Assembly: GCA_963828705.1 (NCBI GenBank)
Contig: CAWHGA010000032.1
Coordinates: 14,971-78,970, forward strand
Reading direction: 5' to 3'
DNA length: 64,000 nucleotides
DNA from: CAWDJT01 sp963828705
Lineage (GTDB): Bacteria > Desulfobacterota > Syntrophobacteria > Syntrophobacterales > Syntrophobacteraceae
The notes beneath the pieces are model-generated. The model saw nothing but the letters and a program-made list of their open reading frames with translations. It was not told the DNA's origin and did not search any database. Positions 1 to 9,060 of this stretch are shown here, one piece after another. The stretch's first letter is position 1. Each line of letters starts with the position of its first letter. Position numbers and translations under genes: made by a program.

Positions 1-572
1 GGGCCAGGGACTACAACCAGGCCATCATGGAGTTGGGGGCCGTCATTTGTGTGCCCAGAAGGCCTGTTTGCCGAGACTGCCCCCTGATGGATTGTTGCGA
101 CAGCAATCGGCTTGGGATTGTCAGCCAACGCCCAGTACCGGGTGTCAAAAAGGCTACGGTGCCGATTAAGGTGGTCCTTGGGGTCCTGGTTCATGACGGG
201 CAGGTGCTCATTCAAAAACGTCCGGACACTGGTCTGATGGCCGGCCTTTGGGAGTTCCCCGGGGGTAAGCTGGAAAGCGGTGAAACTCCCCAACAGGCAC
301 TCAAGCGAGAATTCCTGGAAGAGCTGGGTCTACCGGTCGATCCGGTCCGGAAACTGGCTGTGATCAAGCATCAGTACACATCCTTTCGGGTCGAACTGCA
401 CTGCTTTCTGTGCCGCTTTTCCCATCGGCCCCGGTCCATACGGCTCAATGCCGCTGTTCAATCCCGCTGGGTGAGCCCGGATGAACTCCAGCAGTACCCC
501 TTTCCTGCGGCCAACCGCAAACTGATCACCATGTTGGCCGAAATACCCGGATCCCGGGACTTCTGGGCATAA
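1..572 (+). CDS. mutY: A/G-specific adenine glycosylase, C-terminal part (5' end outside window)
   Basis: MutY removes adenine mispaired with 8-oxoguanine in base-excision repair. The reading frame is open from base 3 (ARDYNQAIMELGA), which matches the conserved segment just before the Fe-S loop, so the gene starts upstream of the window. A Cys cluster (VCRDCPLMDCC) forms the [4Fe-4S] site. It is followed by a C-terminal NUDIX-like domain with the motif GGKLESGET..EFLEELG, which in MutY recognises 8-oxoG. The stop is at 570-572. The catalytic helix-hairpin-helix region is outside the window. Confidence 0.9.
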   Translation, partial: ARDYNQAIMELGAVICVPRRPVCRDCPLMDCCDSNRLGIVSQRPVPGVKKATVPIKVVLGVLVHDGQVLIQKRPDTGLMAGLWEFPGGKLESGETPQQALKREFLEELGLPVDPVRKLAVIKHQYTSFRVELHCFLCRFSHRPRSIRLNAAVQSRWVSPDELQQYPFPAANRKLITMLAEIPGSRDFWA

Positions 573-722
573 GAGACCCGCCCGGCATGTTCTTGTCATG
601 CGCCGTGCGCGTCTCAAGCATTGGAATCGGTGATCGGTTACAATCGGTGCAGGGGGCTTCGGTTCAAGCCGCTCGCTTTCCGGGTACTTCAAACGGCGGC
701 TGCGCGCCGAGAAGGGTTCCTC

Positions 723-2066
723 ATGCTTTCTAGAACCATGGAGACTATGGCAAGAACACGATGCTATCACATCCCGGCGTCATTGATTGTCCATAACGCC
801 TTGAGAATACTGGGTTTCAGTCGGCGCTGCAATGCCACAAACGCTGGTGCGACGGGTTCTGCCGCCGCCCGCATGGTTCTGATCGGTTGGTGGTTGCTGC
901 TCATGACAGCCGGTTGTGCCACACTGCCGCAGGAGACTGATCAGCACTTGCAGTTGCAGGGTTCTGACCATGATTTGCAGATCGGCGAGATCGTCAATAC
1001 GAGTTCCGGAGCGGTGATCACTTTTCCCGATCTGCTCAACGAACTTGCGCTGCAACAGGTGGTCTATGTCGGTGAAACTCACAGCAGCGCAGCCGACCAT
1101 GAGGTTCAGCGACGCATCTTGGAAGGGCTATACGGACGCAACCGTGACCTGGTGGTGGCCATGGAAATGTTCCCCCGGTCGGTTCAGCCCTGGCTGGACC
1201 GCTGGTCTCGGGGGGAGCTTGGGGAGGTGGAATTCCTCCAGGGGGTCGACTGGGAGCACAACTGGGGCTTTCCGGTGGGGCTCTACCGGCCTTTATTGGA
1301 TTATTGCGCTACCAACCACATTCCCATCCTGGGGCTGAACGCTCCCTCGCCCATTGTCAGGGCCATCGCCCAGCGCGGTCTTGGTGGACTGGAATCGGAA
1401 CAACGGGCTCAGGTGGCCGAGGTATTTGACTTCAGCGATGAAAAGCACCGCACCGCCATCCGCGCACAATATGACCGGCATATGGCCATGCATGGCGGGG
1501 TGGGGAGTTTCGAACGTTTCTATGAAGCCCAGTTGGCCTGGGAAGAAACCATGGCTGAAACTGTGGCTGACCAGTTCATCAGTTGCAGCCGCCGGAAGCC
1601 GCCGCAGATTGTAGTGTTTGCCGGCAATGGCCACGTGGAATACCGATACGGAATCCCGGCCAGGGCCTTTCGTCGTTTTCCGCACGCCTTCAAGACCGTC
1701 GTTCCAGTCCCCTGGAACAGCGCCGAGCGCACCCTGGATCCGGCCTTGGCTGATTATTTCTGGATTACCGATCCCTCGGAAATGTCGCATGGCCATCGCG
1801 GGCGTCTTGGGGTTCGCGTCGAATCATTGGCGGCGGGCAAGGGTGTCCGGATCGCGGCGGTAATGCCCGGTGGACCGGCCGCACAGGCGGGAATCAAGCC
1901 TGGTGACATCTTGGTCAGGATCGATGATACACCGATTTCAGGCCTGGAAGATGTTCACCAAGCGTTGGCATTTCAGCAACCGCGCATAAGGGCCAGCCAT
2001 CGAGTCTTACTCCAACGCGACGGCACCGACGTGCAACTTTCCATAGTGATTCCTAAGGAGCCCTGA
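723..2066 (+). CDS. ChaN-like (haem-binding uptake, Tiki superfamily) lipoprotein with C-terminal PDZ domain
   Basis: The frame is open from 621, and starts at 621, 723, 747 or 873 are possible; none has a strong ribosome site. The segment from 873 reads as a lipoprotein signal with lipobox LMTAGC, so the mature protein is probably membrane-anchored. The central domain (VVYVGETHSSAADH, AMEMFPRSVQPWLDRW, GLNAPSPIVRAIA, FAGNGHVEYRYGIP) is the ChaN/DUF399 fold, linked in other bacteria to haem or iron handling. The last 90 residues (LGVRV..GGPAAQAGIKPGDILVRIDD) are a PDZ domain. A strong promoter and leader follow the gene, so it is not part of the aromatic operon downstream. Function is inferred from the family only. 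Confidence 0.8.
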   Translation: MLSRTMETMARTRCYHIPASLIVHNALRILGFSRRCNATNAGATGSAAARMVLIGWWLLLMTAGCATLPQETDQHLQLQGSDHDLQIGEIVNTSSGAVITFPDLLNELALQQVVYVGETHSSAADHEVQRRILEGLYGRNRDLVVAMEMFPRSVQPWLDRWSRGELGEVEFLQGVDWEHNWGFPVGLYRPLLDYCATNHIPILGLNAPSPIVRAIAQRGLGGLESEQRAQVAEVFDFSDEKHRTAIRAQYDRHMAMHGGVGSFERFYEAQLAWEETMAETVADQFISCSRRKPPQIVVFAGNGHVEYRYGIPARAFRRFPHAFKTVVPVPWNSAERTLDPALADYFWITDPSEMSHGHRGRLGVRVESLAAGKGVRIAAVMPGGPAAQAGIKPGDILVRIDDTPISGLEDVHQALAFQQPRIRASHRVLLQRDGTDVQLSIVIPKEP

Positions 2067-2098
2067 CCGCTTCTCCATCTAGCTTTCTGGAAAAGCCC

Positions 2099-2127
2099 TT
2101 GACAGGATATCCTCGGTTTTCTATGGT
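2099..2127 (+). promoter_or_regulatory. Sigma-70 promoter of the aromatic operon
   Basis: A consensus -35 TTGACA (2099-2104) and a -10 TATGGT (2122-2127) are separated by exactly 17 bases. The promoter sits in the gap after the ChaN-like gene and fires into the leader peptide at 2152. Confidence 0.8.
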
Positions 2128-2151
2128 GTTTGGCACGAAAGGGGAGTCACC

Positions 2152-2220
2152 ATGTACGTTGCAACCGGCTTTTATTTTTATTGCGGTTTTTTGTATGCCA
2201 CCGGGTGGCCCGCCCTTTGA
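2152..2220 (+). CDS. Aromatic-amino-acid leader peptide (putative attenuator)
   Basis: This 22-residue ORF starts at ATG 2152 behind a strong Shine-Dalgarno (AAAGGGGAG, 2138-2146) and ends in TGA at 2218-2220. It contains four Tyr, three Phe and one Trp codon; the run after Gly6 is FYFYCGF, followed by LYATGW. A rho-independent terminator begins 26 bases after the stop, and the aromatic biosynthesis genes follow. This is the layout of ribosome-mediated attenuation as known for pheL and trpL, here apparently sensing Phe and Tyr (and Trp) together. The segment AACCGGCTTTT inside the leader (2162-2172) can pair, with a bulge, with the 5' arm of the terminator, so an alternative fold is possible. 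The identification is from sequence pattern only. Confidence 0.8.
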   Translation: MYVATGFYFYCGFLYATGWPAL

Positions 2221-2245
2221 GTCAGCTATGTGACTGAATGCGACC

Positions 2246-2277
2246 AAAAGCCGCGGGTTCAACCCCGCGGCTTTTTT
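2246..2277 (+). terminator. Attenuator terminator hairpin before aroB'
   Basis: An 11-bp stem AAAGCCGCGGG (2247-2257) pairs with CCCGCGGCTTT (2264-2274), followed by T residues. It lies between the leader peptide and aroB', where it would end transcription unless an alternative structure forms. Confidence 0.85.
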
Positions 2278-2342
2278 CATTCCGGAGCCAGGGATTGTAT
2301 TTGGTTGGTAAGAAGTTGGAATCGATGTGCCGAGGTGAAGCG

Positions 2343-3335
2343 GTGAAAGAGGTATGGGTCAGGTTGGACCAGTGGTCGAAGGAGATCGTGACGGCGGCCT
2401 TGGAAGCGGGCGCCGACGCGCTGGTGATCCCGCCCGGCTGGCAGGAACGCATCAAAGAGCTGGGGCGAATCGTCACGGTGAGCGAAGACGGCGACCTGAA
2501 ACCCGGCCAGGACATCTTCTTCGAGAAACTGGCCGACCCGGAAGACGAAGCGCGCATCGCCAGGCTGCTCCGTACCGTGCCCGTGGTCATTGACCAGCCC
2601 CGCTGGGAAGTGATCCCCCTGGAAAACCTGGTGGCCGGCGGTGGCCGGCTGCTGGTGACGGTGGATGCCCTCGAAGGGTTGGAACTGGCAATGGGCATTC
2701 TGGAAAAGGGCGTGGCGGGAGTGGTTATTCGCGCTGTCGATGTCCCCGGGGTGAAAGCCATGGTGGCTCGAGTCAAAGCCGGTGTCGAAAGGGTTGAGCT
2801 GCACCTGGCCACGGTGGAAAAAGTGTTGCCGGTGGGGATGGGGGATCGGGTATGTGTTGATACCTGCACCTCGATGAAAGATGGTGAAGGGATGCTGGTG
2901 GGCAATTTCAGCCATTTCCTCTTTCTGGTCCAGGCGGAAACGCGCTGCAGTCCCTATGTGGCGCCGCGTCCGTTCCGCGTCAATGCCGGGGCGCTGCATG
3001 CCTATGTGCGCACACCGGATGGCCGAACCCGCTACCTGAGTGAACTGGAAAGCGGCCATGCGGTGCTCGTGACCGATGCCTCCGGCAACACCCAACCGGC
3101 GGTGGTGGGCCGCGCCAAGATCGAACGACGCCCGTTGTTGTTGGTGAGCGCCGTCTGTGAAGGGGTCACCGGCTCCCTGGTGGTGCAGAATGCGGAAACC
3201 ATCAGGCTGGCCGGCCCGGGCGGCGAACCCCGTTCGGTGGCCGCACTGCAGCCAGGAGATGAAGTGCTGGTAATGCTCGATGAAAGCGGACGCCACTTCG
3301 GTATCAAGGTCCAAGAAACCATTTGGGAGCGATAA
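2343..3335 (+). CDS. aroB': 3-dehydroquinate synthase II (archaeal-type AroB')
   Basis: The 330-residue protein matches DHQ synthase type II, which makes 3-dehydroquinate by oxidative deamination and cyclisation of 2-amino-3,7-dideoxy-D-threo-hept-6-ulosonate, instead of the classical AroB route from DAHP. Diagnostic segments are MKEVWVRLDQWSKEIVTAALE at the N-terminus, VCVDTCTSMKDGEGMLVGNF in the middle, and RPFRVNAGALHAYV..YLSEL. GTG 2343 is chosen because GAGGTGAAG precedes it and it gives the N-terminus usual for the family; ATG 2325 is an alternative. It is the first gene of the aromatic operon, behind the attenuator. The matching aldolase gene (AroA') is not in the window. The same replacement is known in Desulfovibrio. 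Confidence 0.9.
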   Translation: MKEVWVRLDQWSKEIVTAALEAGADALVIPPGWQERIKELGRIVTVSEDGDLKPGQDIFFEKLADPEDEARIARLLRTVPVVIDQPRWEVIPLENLVAGGGRLLVTVDALEGLELAMGILEKGVAGVVIRAVDVPGVKAMVARVKAGVERVELHLATVEKVLPVGMGDRVCVDTCTSMKDGEGMLVGNFSHFLFLVQAETRCSPYVAPRPFRVNAGALHAYVRTPDGRTRYLSELESGHAVLVTDASGNTQPAVVGRAKIERRPLLLVSAVCEGVTGSLVVQNAETIRLAGPGGEPRSVAALQPGDEVLVMLDESGRHFGIKVQETIWER

Positions 3336-3337
3336 CG

Positions 3338-4498
3338 GTGAACGACAATTTGCAGAAACAGCTTACCGGCTTGCGCGACGCCATCGATCGCATCGATCAA
3401 CAGCTGCTTCGCCTGCTGAACGAACGCATGGAACAGGCCAAGGAAATCGGCCGGATCAAAGCGGACGCCGGTTCGCCGTCCTTCGATCCGAGCCGCGAAG
3501 AAGCCATTTATGCGCGGTTGTCCAGGGGCAATCCGGGACCGCTGAGCGATGATGGGCTGCGTTCCATCTACCGCGAAATCCTGGCCGCTTCCCGAGTGCT
3601 GCAGCATCCCCTGGAAGTGGCGTTTCTGGGACCGGAATGGACCTATTCCCATCTTGCCGCCCGTTCCCTGTTCGGCCATTCCGCCAGCTATGTGCCGTTA
3701 CCCACTCTCGAGGATGTCTTTGACCAGCTGGTCAAGGGGCTGGTGCATGTGGCCATCGCCCCCATCGAGAATTCCCTGGAAGGCGGCGTGACCCGCACCA
3801 TGGACCTGCTTTACGAATGCGAAGCCCAGGTGGTCCGGGAGTGTTACCTGGAGGTCGCCCATTACCTGGCCGGCAAGGCCGCTTCGCTGGAGGAGGTGGA
3901 GCGCGTCTACGCTCATCCGCAGACCCTGGGGCAATGTCGTCACTGGTTGCTTCATAACCTGCGCCAGGCGGTCCTGCGCGAATGCAGTTCCACCGCTGAA
4001 GCGGCCCGGCTGTCACAGGAAGACCCCACCGGTGCAGCCATCTGCAATCTGTTTGCGGCCCATCACTACGGGCTAAATATCCTGGCTGCCCGGATCGAAG
4101 ATCAACCTGGCAATATCACCAGGTTTTTTGCTTTGGCCCAGCATTTCAACCCGCCCACCGGCCATGACAAGACTTCGATCCTGTTTGCCGTGCCGGATCG
4201 ACCGGGTGCCCTCCAATATGCCCTGGAACCCTTCACCCAGCATGGGCGCAATATGACGCGGATCGAATCCCGGCCCAGCCGAATCTCCGCCTGGCACTAC
4301 CTGTTTTATGCCGACATCGAAGGCCATCGCGACGATCCGGCCATCCGCCAGAGTCTCGAGGATCTGGAGAAACGTGTTACCTTCCTGAAGGTGTTGGGTT
4401 CTTATCCACGCAGCGATCCATTTCGGCCCATCCGTTTCCAGATGGAACAGGTGGCGCCGGTGATGCGGTTGGCTACGGCCGAACCGGCCAAGGTGTGA
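3338..4498 (+). CDS. pheA: Bifunctional chorismate mutase / prephenate dehydratase (P-protein)
   Basis: This enzyme turns chorismate into prephenate and then phenylpyruvate for phenylalanine synthesis. Of 386 residues, about 1-85 are an AroQ chorismate mutase (LRDAIDRIDQQLLRLLNERM), about 92-270 are the prephenate dehydratase domain with the catalytic TRF (NITRFF, near residue 261), and the C-terminus is an ACT domain with the Phe-binding ESRP motif (RIESRP, near 310) and a GAL motif. GTG 3338 is chosen for the GGGAG seven bases upstream; TTG 3323 would overlap aroB'. The ACT motifs suggest feedback inhibition by Phe, in addition to attenuation at the operon leader. Confidence 0.92.
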   Translation: MNDNLQKQLTGLRDAIDRIDQQLLRLLNERMEQAKEIGRIKADAGSPSFDPSREEAIYARLSRGNPGPLSDDGLRSIYREILAASRVLQHPLEVAFLGPEWTYSHLAARSLFGHSASYVPLPTLEDVFDQLVKGLVHVAIAPIENSLEGGVTRTMDLLYECEAQVVRECYLEVAHYLAGKAASLEEVERVYAHPQTLGQCRHWLLHNLRQAVLRECSSTAEAARLSQEDPTGAAICNLFAAHHYGLNILAARIEDQPGNITRFFALAQHFNPPTGHDKTSILFAVPDRPGALQYALEPFTQHGRNMTRIESRPSRISAWHYLFYADIEGHRDDPAIRQSLEDLEKRVTFLKVLGSYPRSDPFRPIRFQMEQVAPVMRLATAEPAKV

Positions 4499-4504
4499 GA
4501 TCCG

Positions 4505-5198
4505 ATGAGTAACGCCGGAAAATTCTGCGGATGCCTGATGAATGCGGAACCGCAGCACCTGCTGACATTCCTGCAGGATCCCGAAGTGGACCTGCTGGAA
4601 TGGCGTCTGGACGCTTTTATCGCCCATCAGGGCTGGTCCAGGACCCGAGAGATGTTGGCCCTGCTCGGTTCGGATCGGCGCCGACCGATACTGGTCACCA
4701 ACCGGCCCGAGCGCCAAGGGGGCATGTTTGTCGGTTCCGAGACCGAACGATTGGCCGTCCTGGCGGAAGCCGTGGCGGCCGGTGCCGACTGGGTGGACCT
4801 GGAAGATGACGTGGACACGCCTGTTCGTCGGCAGGTTCCACCAACTGGGTGCCAGAGTGCTGGTCTCTCACCATGATTTCTCTCAGACGCCGGGACTCGG
4901 AGAACTGCAAGCCATCGCCCGAGAATTGGTGGTCGATGCCGACTGCATCAAGATCGTCACTTTCGCCAATAACCCCGAGGATTGCCTGCGGGTGTTGCAG
5001 TTGATCCCGTGGGGGCGGGAAACGCTTGGGGCGGATGTCATCGCCTTTTGCATGGGGGCCGCTGGCCGCTGGAGCCGGGTGGTGAGCTTGCTGCTCGGCA
5101 GTCCCTGGACTTATGTGAGCCTGCAGGCCGGACTGGAAGCGGCACCAGGGCAATACTCCGTCACCGAAATCCGGACTCTTCTGGAGATGCTCGCATGA
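4505..5198 (+). CDS. aroD: Type I 3-dehydroquinate dehydratase, frame-disrupted
   Basis: This enzyme dehydrates 3-dehydroquinate to 3-dehydroshikimate through a Schiff base. The frame runs from ATG 4505 to about 4815, then continues one base later (net +1) to the stop at 5198, giving about 230 residues when repaired. Catalytic elements lie on both sides: EWRLD (substrate binding) and EDDVD before the break, SHHDF (catalytic His) and CIKIVTFA (Schiff-base Lys) after it. The break falls near GACACGCCTGTTCGTC (4814-4829). With all active-site residues kept, an extra base in the assembly is as likely as real inactivation. It sits between pheA and aroE, and its stop overlaps the aroE start (ATGA). 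Confidence 0.85.
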
Positions 5199-6016
5199 TG
5201 CGTGTGGTGCAAAGCGATTTGTTTGCCGTCATCGGCCACCCGGTGGCCCATTCCCTGAGCCCGGTTATGATGAATGCCGCTTTTGCCGTTCTGGATCTGC
5301 CCGCTCATTATCTGGCGTTGGAGGTCGATGAACTGGCGTCGGCCCTGCGGCTGCTGGCCGATATCGGTGTGCGCGGCCTAAGCGTCACCATCCCTCACAA
5401 GGAAATCGCCTGTCAGCAAGCGCTGAAACTGGATGACACGGCCCGGGCCATCGGTGCCGTTAACACCCTGCGGTGCGTGAATGATCCCGTCGGCTGGGAA
5501 GGGATCAATACCGATTGGCTGGGGGCGGTGCGAGCCCTTCAGCAGGTGACATCCCTTCCCGGCAAACGAGCCCTGGTGATCGGCGCCGGTGGTTCGGCGC
5601 GCGCCGTGGTCTACGGCCTCAAGCGCGAAGGAGCGGCGGTGAGCGTCACCAATCGCACGCCGGAACGCGGCGAATCACTGGCCGCCGCTTTCCAAGCCGA
5701 GTTCGTGTCCCTGGCTGAAGTCCCTCGGCAGCGTTTCGATATCCTCGTGCAATGCACCTCGGTGGGTCTGACCGGGGGAGCGATTTCCGAGGTGTTACCG
5801 CCATCGGTCTTCCATCCCGAAATGGTGGTCATGGATCTGGTCTATCGACCGCTGTGGACCCCCTTTCTGCTGGCGGCCCGGGGCGCCGGTTGCGTCACCG
5901 TTTCCGGCCTCGATATGCTGCTGTTACAGGGTGCGGCGCAGTTCGAATGGTGGTTGCAACGGCCGGCGCCCATAGCATCAATGAAAGATGCCCTGTTGCA
6001 AAAGTTGGGGCAGTGA
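5195..6016 (+). CDS. aroE: Shikimate dehydrogenase
   Basis: AroE reduces 3-dehydroshikimate to shikimate with NADPH. The 273-residue protein has the substrate-binding SLSP motif near the start, SVTIPHKE with the catalytic Lys, GAVNT, NTDW with the catalytic Asp, the nucleotide-binding glycine motif GAGGSARA and the NRT motif that selects NADP. ATG 5195 overlaps the aroD stop by four bases, a sign of translational coupling; a second ATG follows at 5198. It belongs to the aromatic operon. Confidence 0.93.
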   Translation: MMRVVQSDLFAVIGHPVAHSLSPVMMNAAFAVLDLPAHYLALEVDELASALRLLADIGVRGLSVTIPHKEIACQQALKLDDTARAIGAVNTLRCVNDPVGWEGINTDWLGAVRALQQVTSLPGKRALVIGAGGSARAVVYGLKREGAAVSVTNRTPERGESLAAAFQAEFVSLAEVPRQRFDILVQCTSVGLTGGAISEVLPPSVFHPEMVVMDLVYRPLWTPFLLAARGAGCVTVSGLDMLLLQGAAQFEWWLQRPAPIASMKDALLQKLGQ

Positions 6017-6207
6017 GAGTGTGAGGCCGTGTATCGCGCCACATACAGCTAGGGGCAATTCATGAATTGCCCTTACATCTGGCTTCACGGCGACTTCCTA
6101 ATTGGCTGCAGTGGCAAACCTCACGGTTGACGCCAAAACAGTTATAAGGTGAGTTTCTACATCCGCTGGTTGGCAATAGGAACTGTCCAAACATAACCAT
6201 TGCGGAC

Positions 6208-6418
6208 GTTGCGTTTCATTGCATTCAATGCAACCTACTATTCTGTCAGCTTTGTTTTGCAGGCTCGGTGACTAGGCCTGGATTCCCGCGCAGGCGGGAA
6301 TCCAGGTGTTTATAAGGTTCACTGGACCCGCGCCTGCGCGGGGGTGACATTCTATACCCGTCGAAACTATTTTGGTGGAGCACTACGGTAGGTCGTGTTG
6401 AATGCAATGAAACGCGAC
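6208..6418. repeat. MITE-like palindromic element between aroE and aroA
   Basis: Two 31-bp inverted repeats (6208-6238 and 6388-6418) share an exact 18-base core, GCGTTTCATTGCATTCAA, and flank 149 bases. Inside lies a perfect 13-bp stem, CCTGGATTCCCGC / GCGGGAATCCAGG (6277-6306), followed by a half-site ending GCGGGGGTGACATTC. The outer ends resemble a dispersed palindromic family seen in many bacteria (GTAGGTTG...). No ORF lies inside. Between the aroE stop at 6016 and the element I see no gene. Confidence 0.75.
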
Positions 6419-6498
6419 ACAAAAATCACGGCGAAATGGCATACTTATTGTTGGGCGGCTCCTTAGATCCTGAGGTTCTGAAGAGTGAGTAGACAAGG

Positions 6499-7771
6499 AT
6501 GATCCAAACCATAACACCCGTTGACGGTCTACGGGCGCGAGTGCGCCTGCCGGGCTCCAAGTCGGTCACCCACCGAGCGCTCCTGATGGCGGCTTTGGCC
6601 GAGGGTGAAAGCCTGGTGCGCAATCCGCTTCGCGCCGAAGATACGTTGCTAACCGGCCACGCCCTGGTACAGCTTGGAGTACAGCTCGATCTGGGAAGAC
6701 AACGCCGTGCGCGTGCGTCCCCCGAGGGTGCGCTGGAGCCAGCCGCCGGGGCCGATCCATCTGGGCAACAGCGGCACCAGCACGCGATTGTTGGCGGGTC
6801 TCCTGGCGGCCGGTTGCGGGCGCTTCGTGGTGGACGGCACGGCGCGGTTGCGCGAACGCCCCATCGGCCCGGTGCTGCAGGCCCTGGCCGGACAGGGGGT
6901 AAGCTGCCGCTATCTGGGTGAAGCCGGCTATCCGCCTGTGGAAATCGAGGCCCGAGGGCTTCAGGGCGGCGATATCGAAATCGATGCCCGCCAGAGTTCG
7001 CAGTTTCTTTCCGCTGTTTTGCTGGTGGCGCCGTGTGCGCCGCGAGACATGGTGGTGAGCTGGCTGGAACCTCTGGCCTCGGCTCCCTATGTGCACCTGA
7101 CACTCGCCATGTTGGGACAATGGGGGATTGAGTACCAGTGGTTGGGTCCCAACCGGGTCCTCATCCCGGCCCCCCAGATCTATCGAGCCCAAGAATACCT
7201 GGTGGAAGGGGATTGCTCGTCAGCATCCTACTGGTGGGCGGCGGCTGCGGTGACCGGGGGCGACATCCACACATCACCGGTTGGGATCGACGCGCTTCAG
7301 GGCGATTGCCGCTTCCTGGGAATCCTCGAACGCATGGGTTGTACCGTGCGTTGGGAGGAAGAAGGCGTCCGCGTGCTGGGACCAGAAAGGCTCCAGGCTC
7401 TTGACCTGGATATGAACGCCATGCCTGACACGGTGCCGACTCTGGCCGTGGTGGCGGCCTTCGCCGACGGTGCTACCCGAATCCGCAACGTGGGTCATCT
7501 GCGCATCAAGGAATCGGACCGGATCGCCGTGGTTGCGGAGGAACTGACCAAACTTGGGATTGCCGTCGAAGAACTGCCGGATGGCCTGGTGATTCAGGGC
7601 GGCGGCGCGCATGGTGCGGCCGTTGAAGCCCACGATGACCACCGCATTGCCATGGCATTTGCCGTTGCTGGACTGCGTGTTCCTGGAATCACCATCCATG
7701 GGGCCGAAGCAGTGGCCAAATCCTACCCCACCTTCTGGGATGAATTCACCAGACTCGGAGAAGCATCCTGA
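6499..7771 (+). CDS. aroA: 3-phosphoshikimate 1-carboxyvinyltransferase (EPSP synthase), frame-disrupted
   Basis: AroA joins phosphoenolpyruvate to shikimate-3-phosphate. The start at 6499 follows an AAGG site and gives LPGSKSVTHRALLMAALAEG, the N-terminal substrate motif. The frame breaks near 6688 (the repaired reading GVQLDWEDNAVRV needs one base fewer), then runs to 7771. After the break come LGNSGTSTRLLAGLLAA, DARQSSQFLSAVLLVAP, EGDCSSASYWWAAAAV, RIKESDRI and DDHRIAMAFAVAGL, so all active-site motifs remain. Repaired length is about 423 residues. It completes the shikimate set in this operon, separated from aroE by a repeat element. Confidence 0.88.
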
Positions 7772-7934
7772 CAGCCGCTGATCCCTGGCGGTAAACCCCT
7801 TGCCGCAGATGATCCCCAGCCATAAGGGCAGGCCTCACCACCAACGGAAAACCAGCACGTAACGGGCGCAGAGCACCGTTCGCGCTGAATACAGCGCCAC
7901 AGAATAATGTGTCCGAAATACTGCCCATTCCGCT

Positions 7935-8150
7935 CGTCATTCCCGCGAACCGCCATGGTCTATGGGGGGCCGCAACGAAACATGAAGGTCACCCGGGTCA
8001 CCCCCATGTCATTCCCGCGCAGGCGGGAATCCAGAGAAATAGCCTGGATAACGGCTTTCGCCGGTATGACAGAACGGATTTTCATATGAAGGCGGGAATC
8101 CAGATGGATTGGGAAGCTTCTGGCCCCCCGCCTTCGCGGGGGTGACGTAA
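7935..8150. repeat. Composite REP-type repeats
   Basis: The segment holds CGTCATTCCCGCGAACCGCC (from 7935), then TCATTCCCGCGCAGGCGGGA (from 8009) with a 3' arm GGCTTTCGCCGGTATGAC, then a further unit ending CCGCCTTCGCGGGGGTGAC. Its first 60 bases closely match the unit at 34570-34645. The sequence from 7772 to 8727 contains no gene that I can support; short open frames across the repeats are by-products of their composition. Confidence 0.7.
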
Positions 8151-8431
8151 CGGATTACTGGTCATTTTATTGGGTGGACGTGTACCGAGCATCGAAGGGT
8201 GAGCAGGCCTTTCGCATGAGGCTCCAGTACGAAGAGTTCAGTTGCGGAGCACAAACGCCTGCAAGCAGGAAGAGCATGCGCACACCACCGAGTCCGTGAT
8301 ATAGTGTTTGCAGCTCTCAGCGCTTTGCAGGCAACCTCGACCTCTGGGGAGGAGATGGGCGGGCCGGGCCCTCGGGAGGGTGTTTCAGACAACGCGGGGC
8401 GGCTACTGCAGCGGCATCTGCGCTTCTCTGA

Positions 8432-8597
8432 GAGGGTGTCCAAAAAGCCCGGCGGCAATTTGCCTCTGCCGTCACCCCGGTGAAAACCGGGGTCCAGAAG
8501 TCTTGAAAAATCTGGATTCCGGCTTTCGCCGGAATGACGCTAATGTGATCCACGACGACTTTTTCGATATGCTAATGGGTCTTTTTGGGGCAGACAC
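8432..8597. repeat. Miniature element with GAGGGTGTCC ends and internal REP hairpin
   Basis: The left end GAGGGTGTCCAAAAAG (8432-8447) is matched by an inverted right end CTTTTTGGGGCAGACAC (8581-8597). Between them lies the hairpin unit GTCACCCCGGTGAAAACCGG ... GGCTTTCGCCGGAATGAC (8471-8539). The same architecture recurs at 34536-34697, which supports a mobile miniature element. Confidence 0.6.
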
Positions 8598-8727
8598 AAC
8601 GAACACGGTCATGTGGATTTTTCAACCCAATGCTCGTCCATGAGGCACGGAGGATTGAACGGTTTCCGGTTGTGGCTGTAATGTGGCGGCTTCCGGGTCG
8701 ATCGAGTCCAGATCAGGAGGGAATCTT

Positions 8728-9057
8728 ATGAAGAAACGTCTGAGGAAAAAGAAACGAATCGGGGAGTTCCAGGAATTTGGGTTTGATGTGATGTACACGG
8801 CCCGCGACGAATTGTCGGAAGAAGAACGGGAGAGCCTGCTGTGGTCGTTTGTTGAGGGCGCCATTGAGGCCAACGATTTGGCTGGCGGCGGTGGTGGTGA
8901 CAAGACCGTCGGACTGTTCGTGATTTCCAACAAATCGCGTGGTTCAGTCACCGAAGATCAACGTCTGGCTGTCCAGAAGTGGCTGGAAGGCGAGTCGCGG
9001 ATCGCGTCGTTCGAAGTGCGCCCGTTGGTGGACGCCTGGTATGGCCCCATCGAATAG
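8728..9057 (+). CDS. YggL-like (DUF469) protein
   Basis: The 109-residue protein starts at ATG 8728 behind AGGAGGGAATCTT. The N-terminus RLRKKKRIGEFQEFGF and the C-terminal pattern QRLAVQKWLEGE..FEVRPLVDAWYG match YggL (DUF469), reported to bind the 50S ribosomal subunit in E. coli. A Gly-rich loop (LAGGGGGD) replaces the usual 'LAFDGSG' segment. The stop is three bases from the next start, so co-transcription with dacB is likely. Confidence 0.75.
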   Translation: MKKRLRKKKRIGEFQEFGFDVMYTARDELSEEERESLLWSFVEGAIEANDLAGGGGGDKTVGLFVISNKSRGSVTEDQRLAVQKWLEGESRIASFEVRPLVDAWYGPIE

Positions 9058-9060
9058 GGG

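Noticed and set aside
2277..3314. Long minus-strand open frame opposite aroB'
   Set aside because: It mirrors the coding frame of a well-supported gene and shows no motif or ribosome site.
8308..8643. Plus-strand frame over the GAGGGTGTCC element
   Set aside because: It consists mainly of translated repeat sequence (RHPGENRGPEVLKNLDSGFRR type), a common false gene call.
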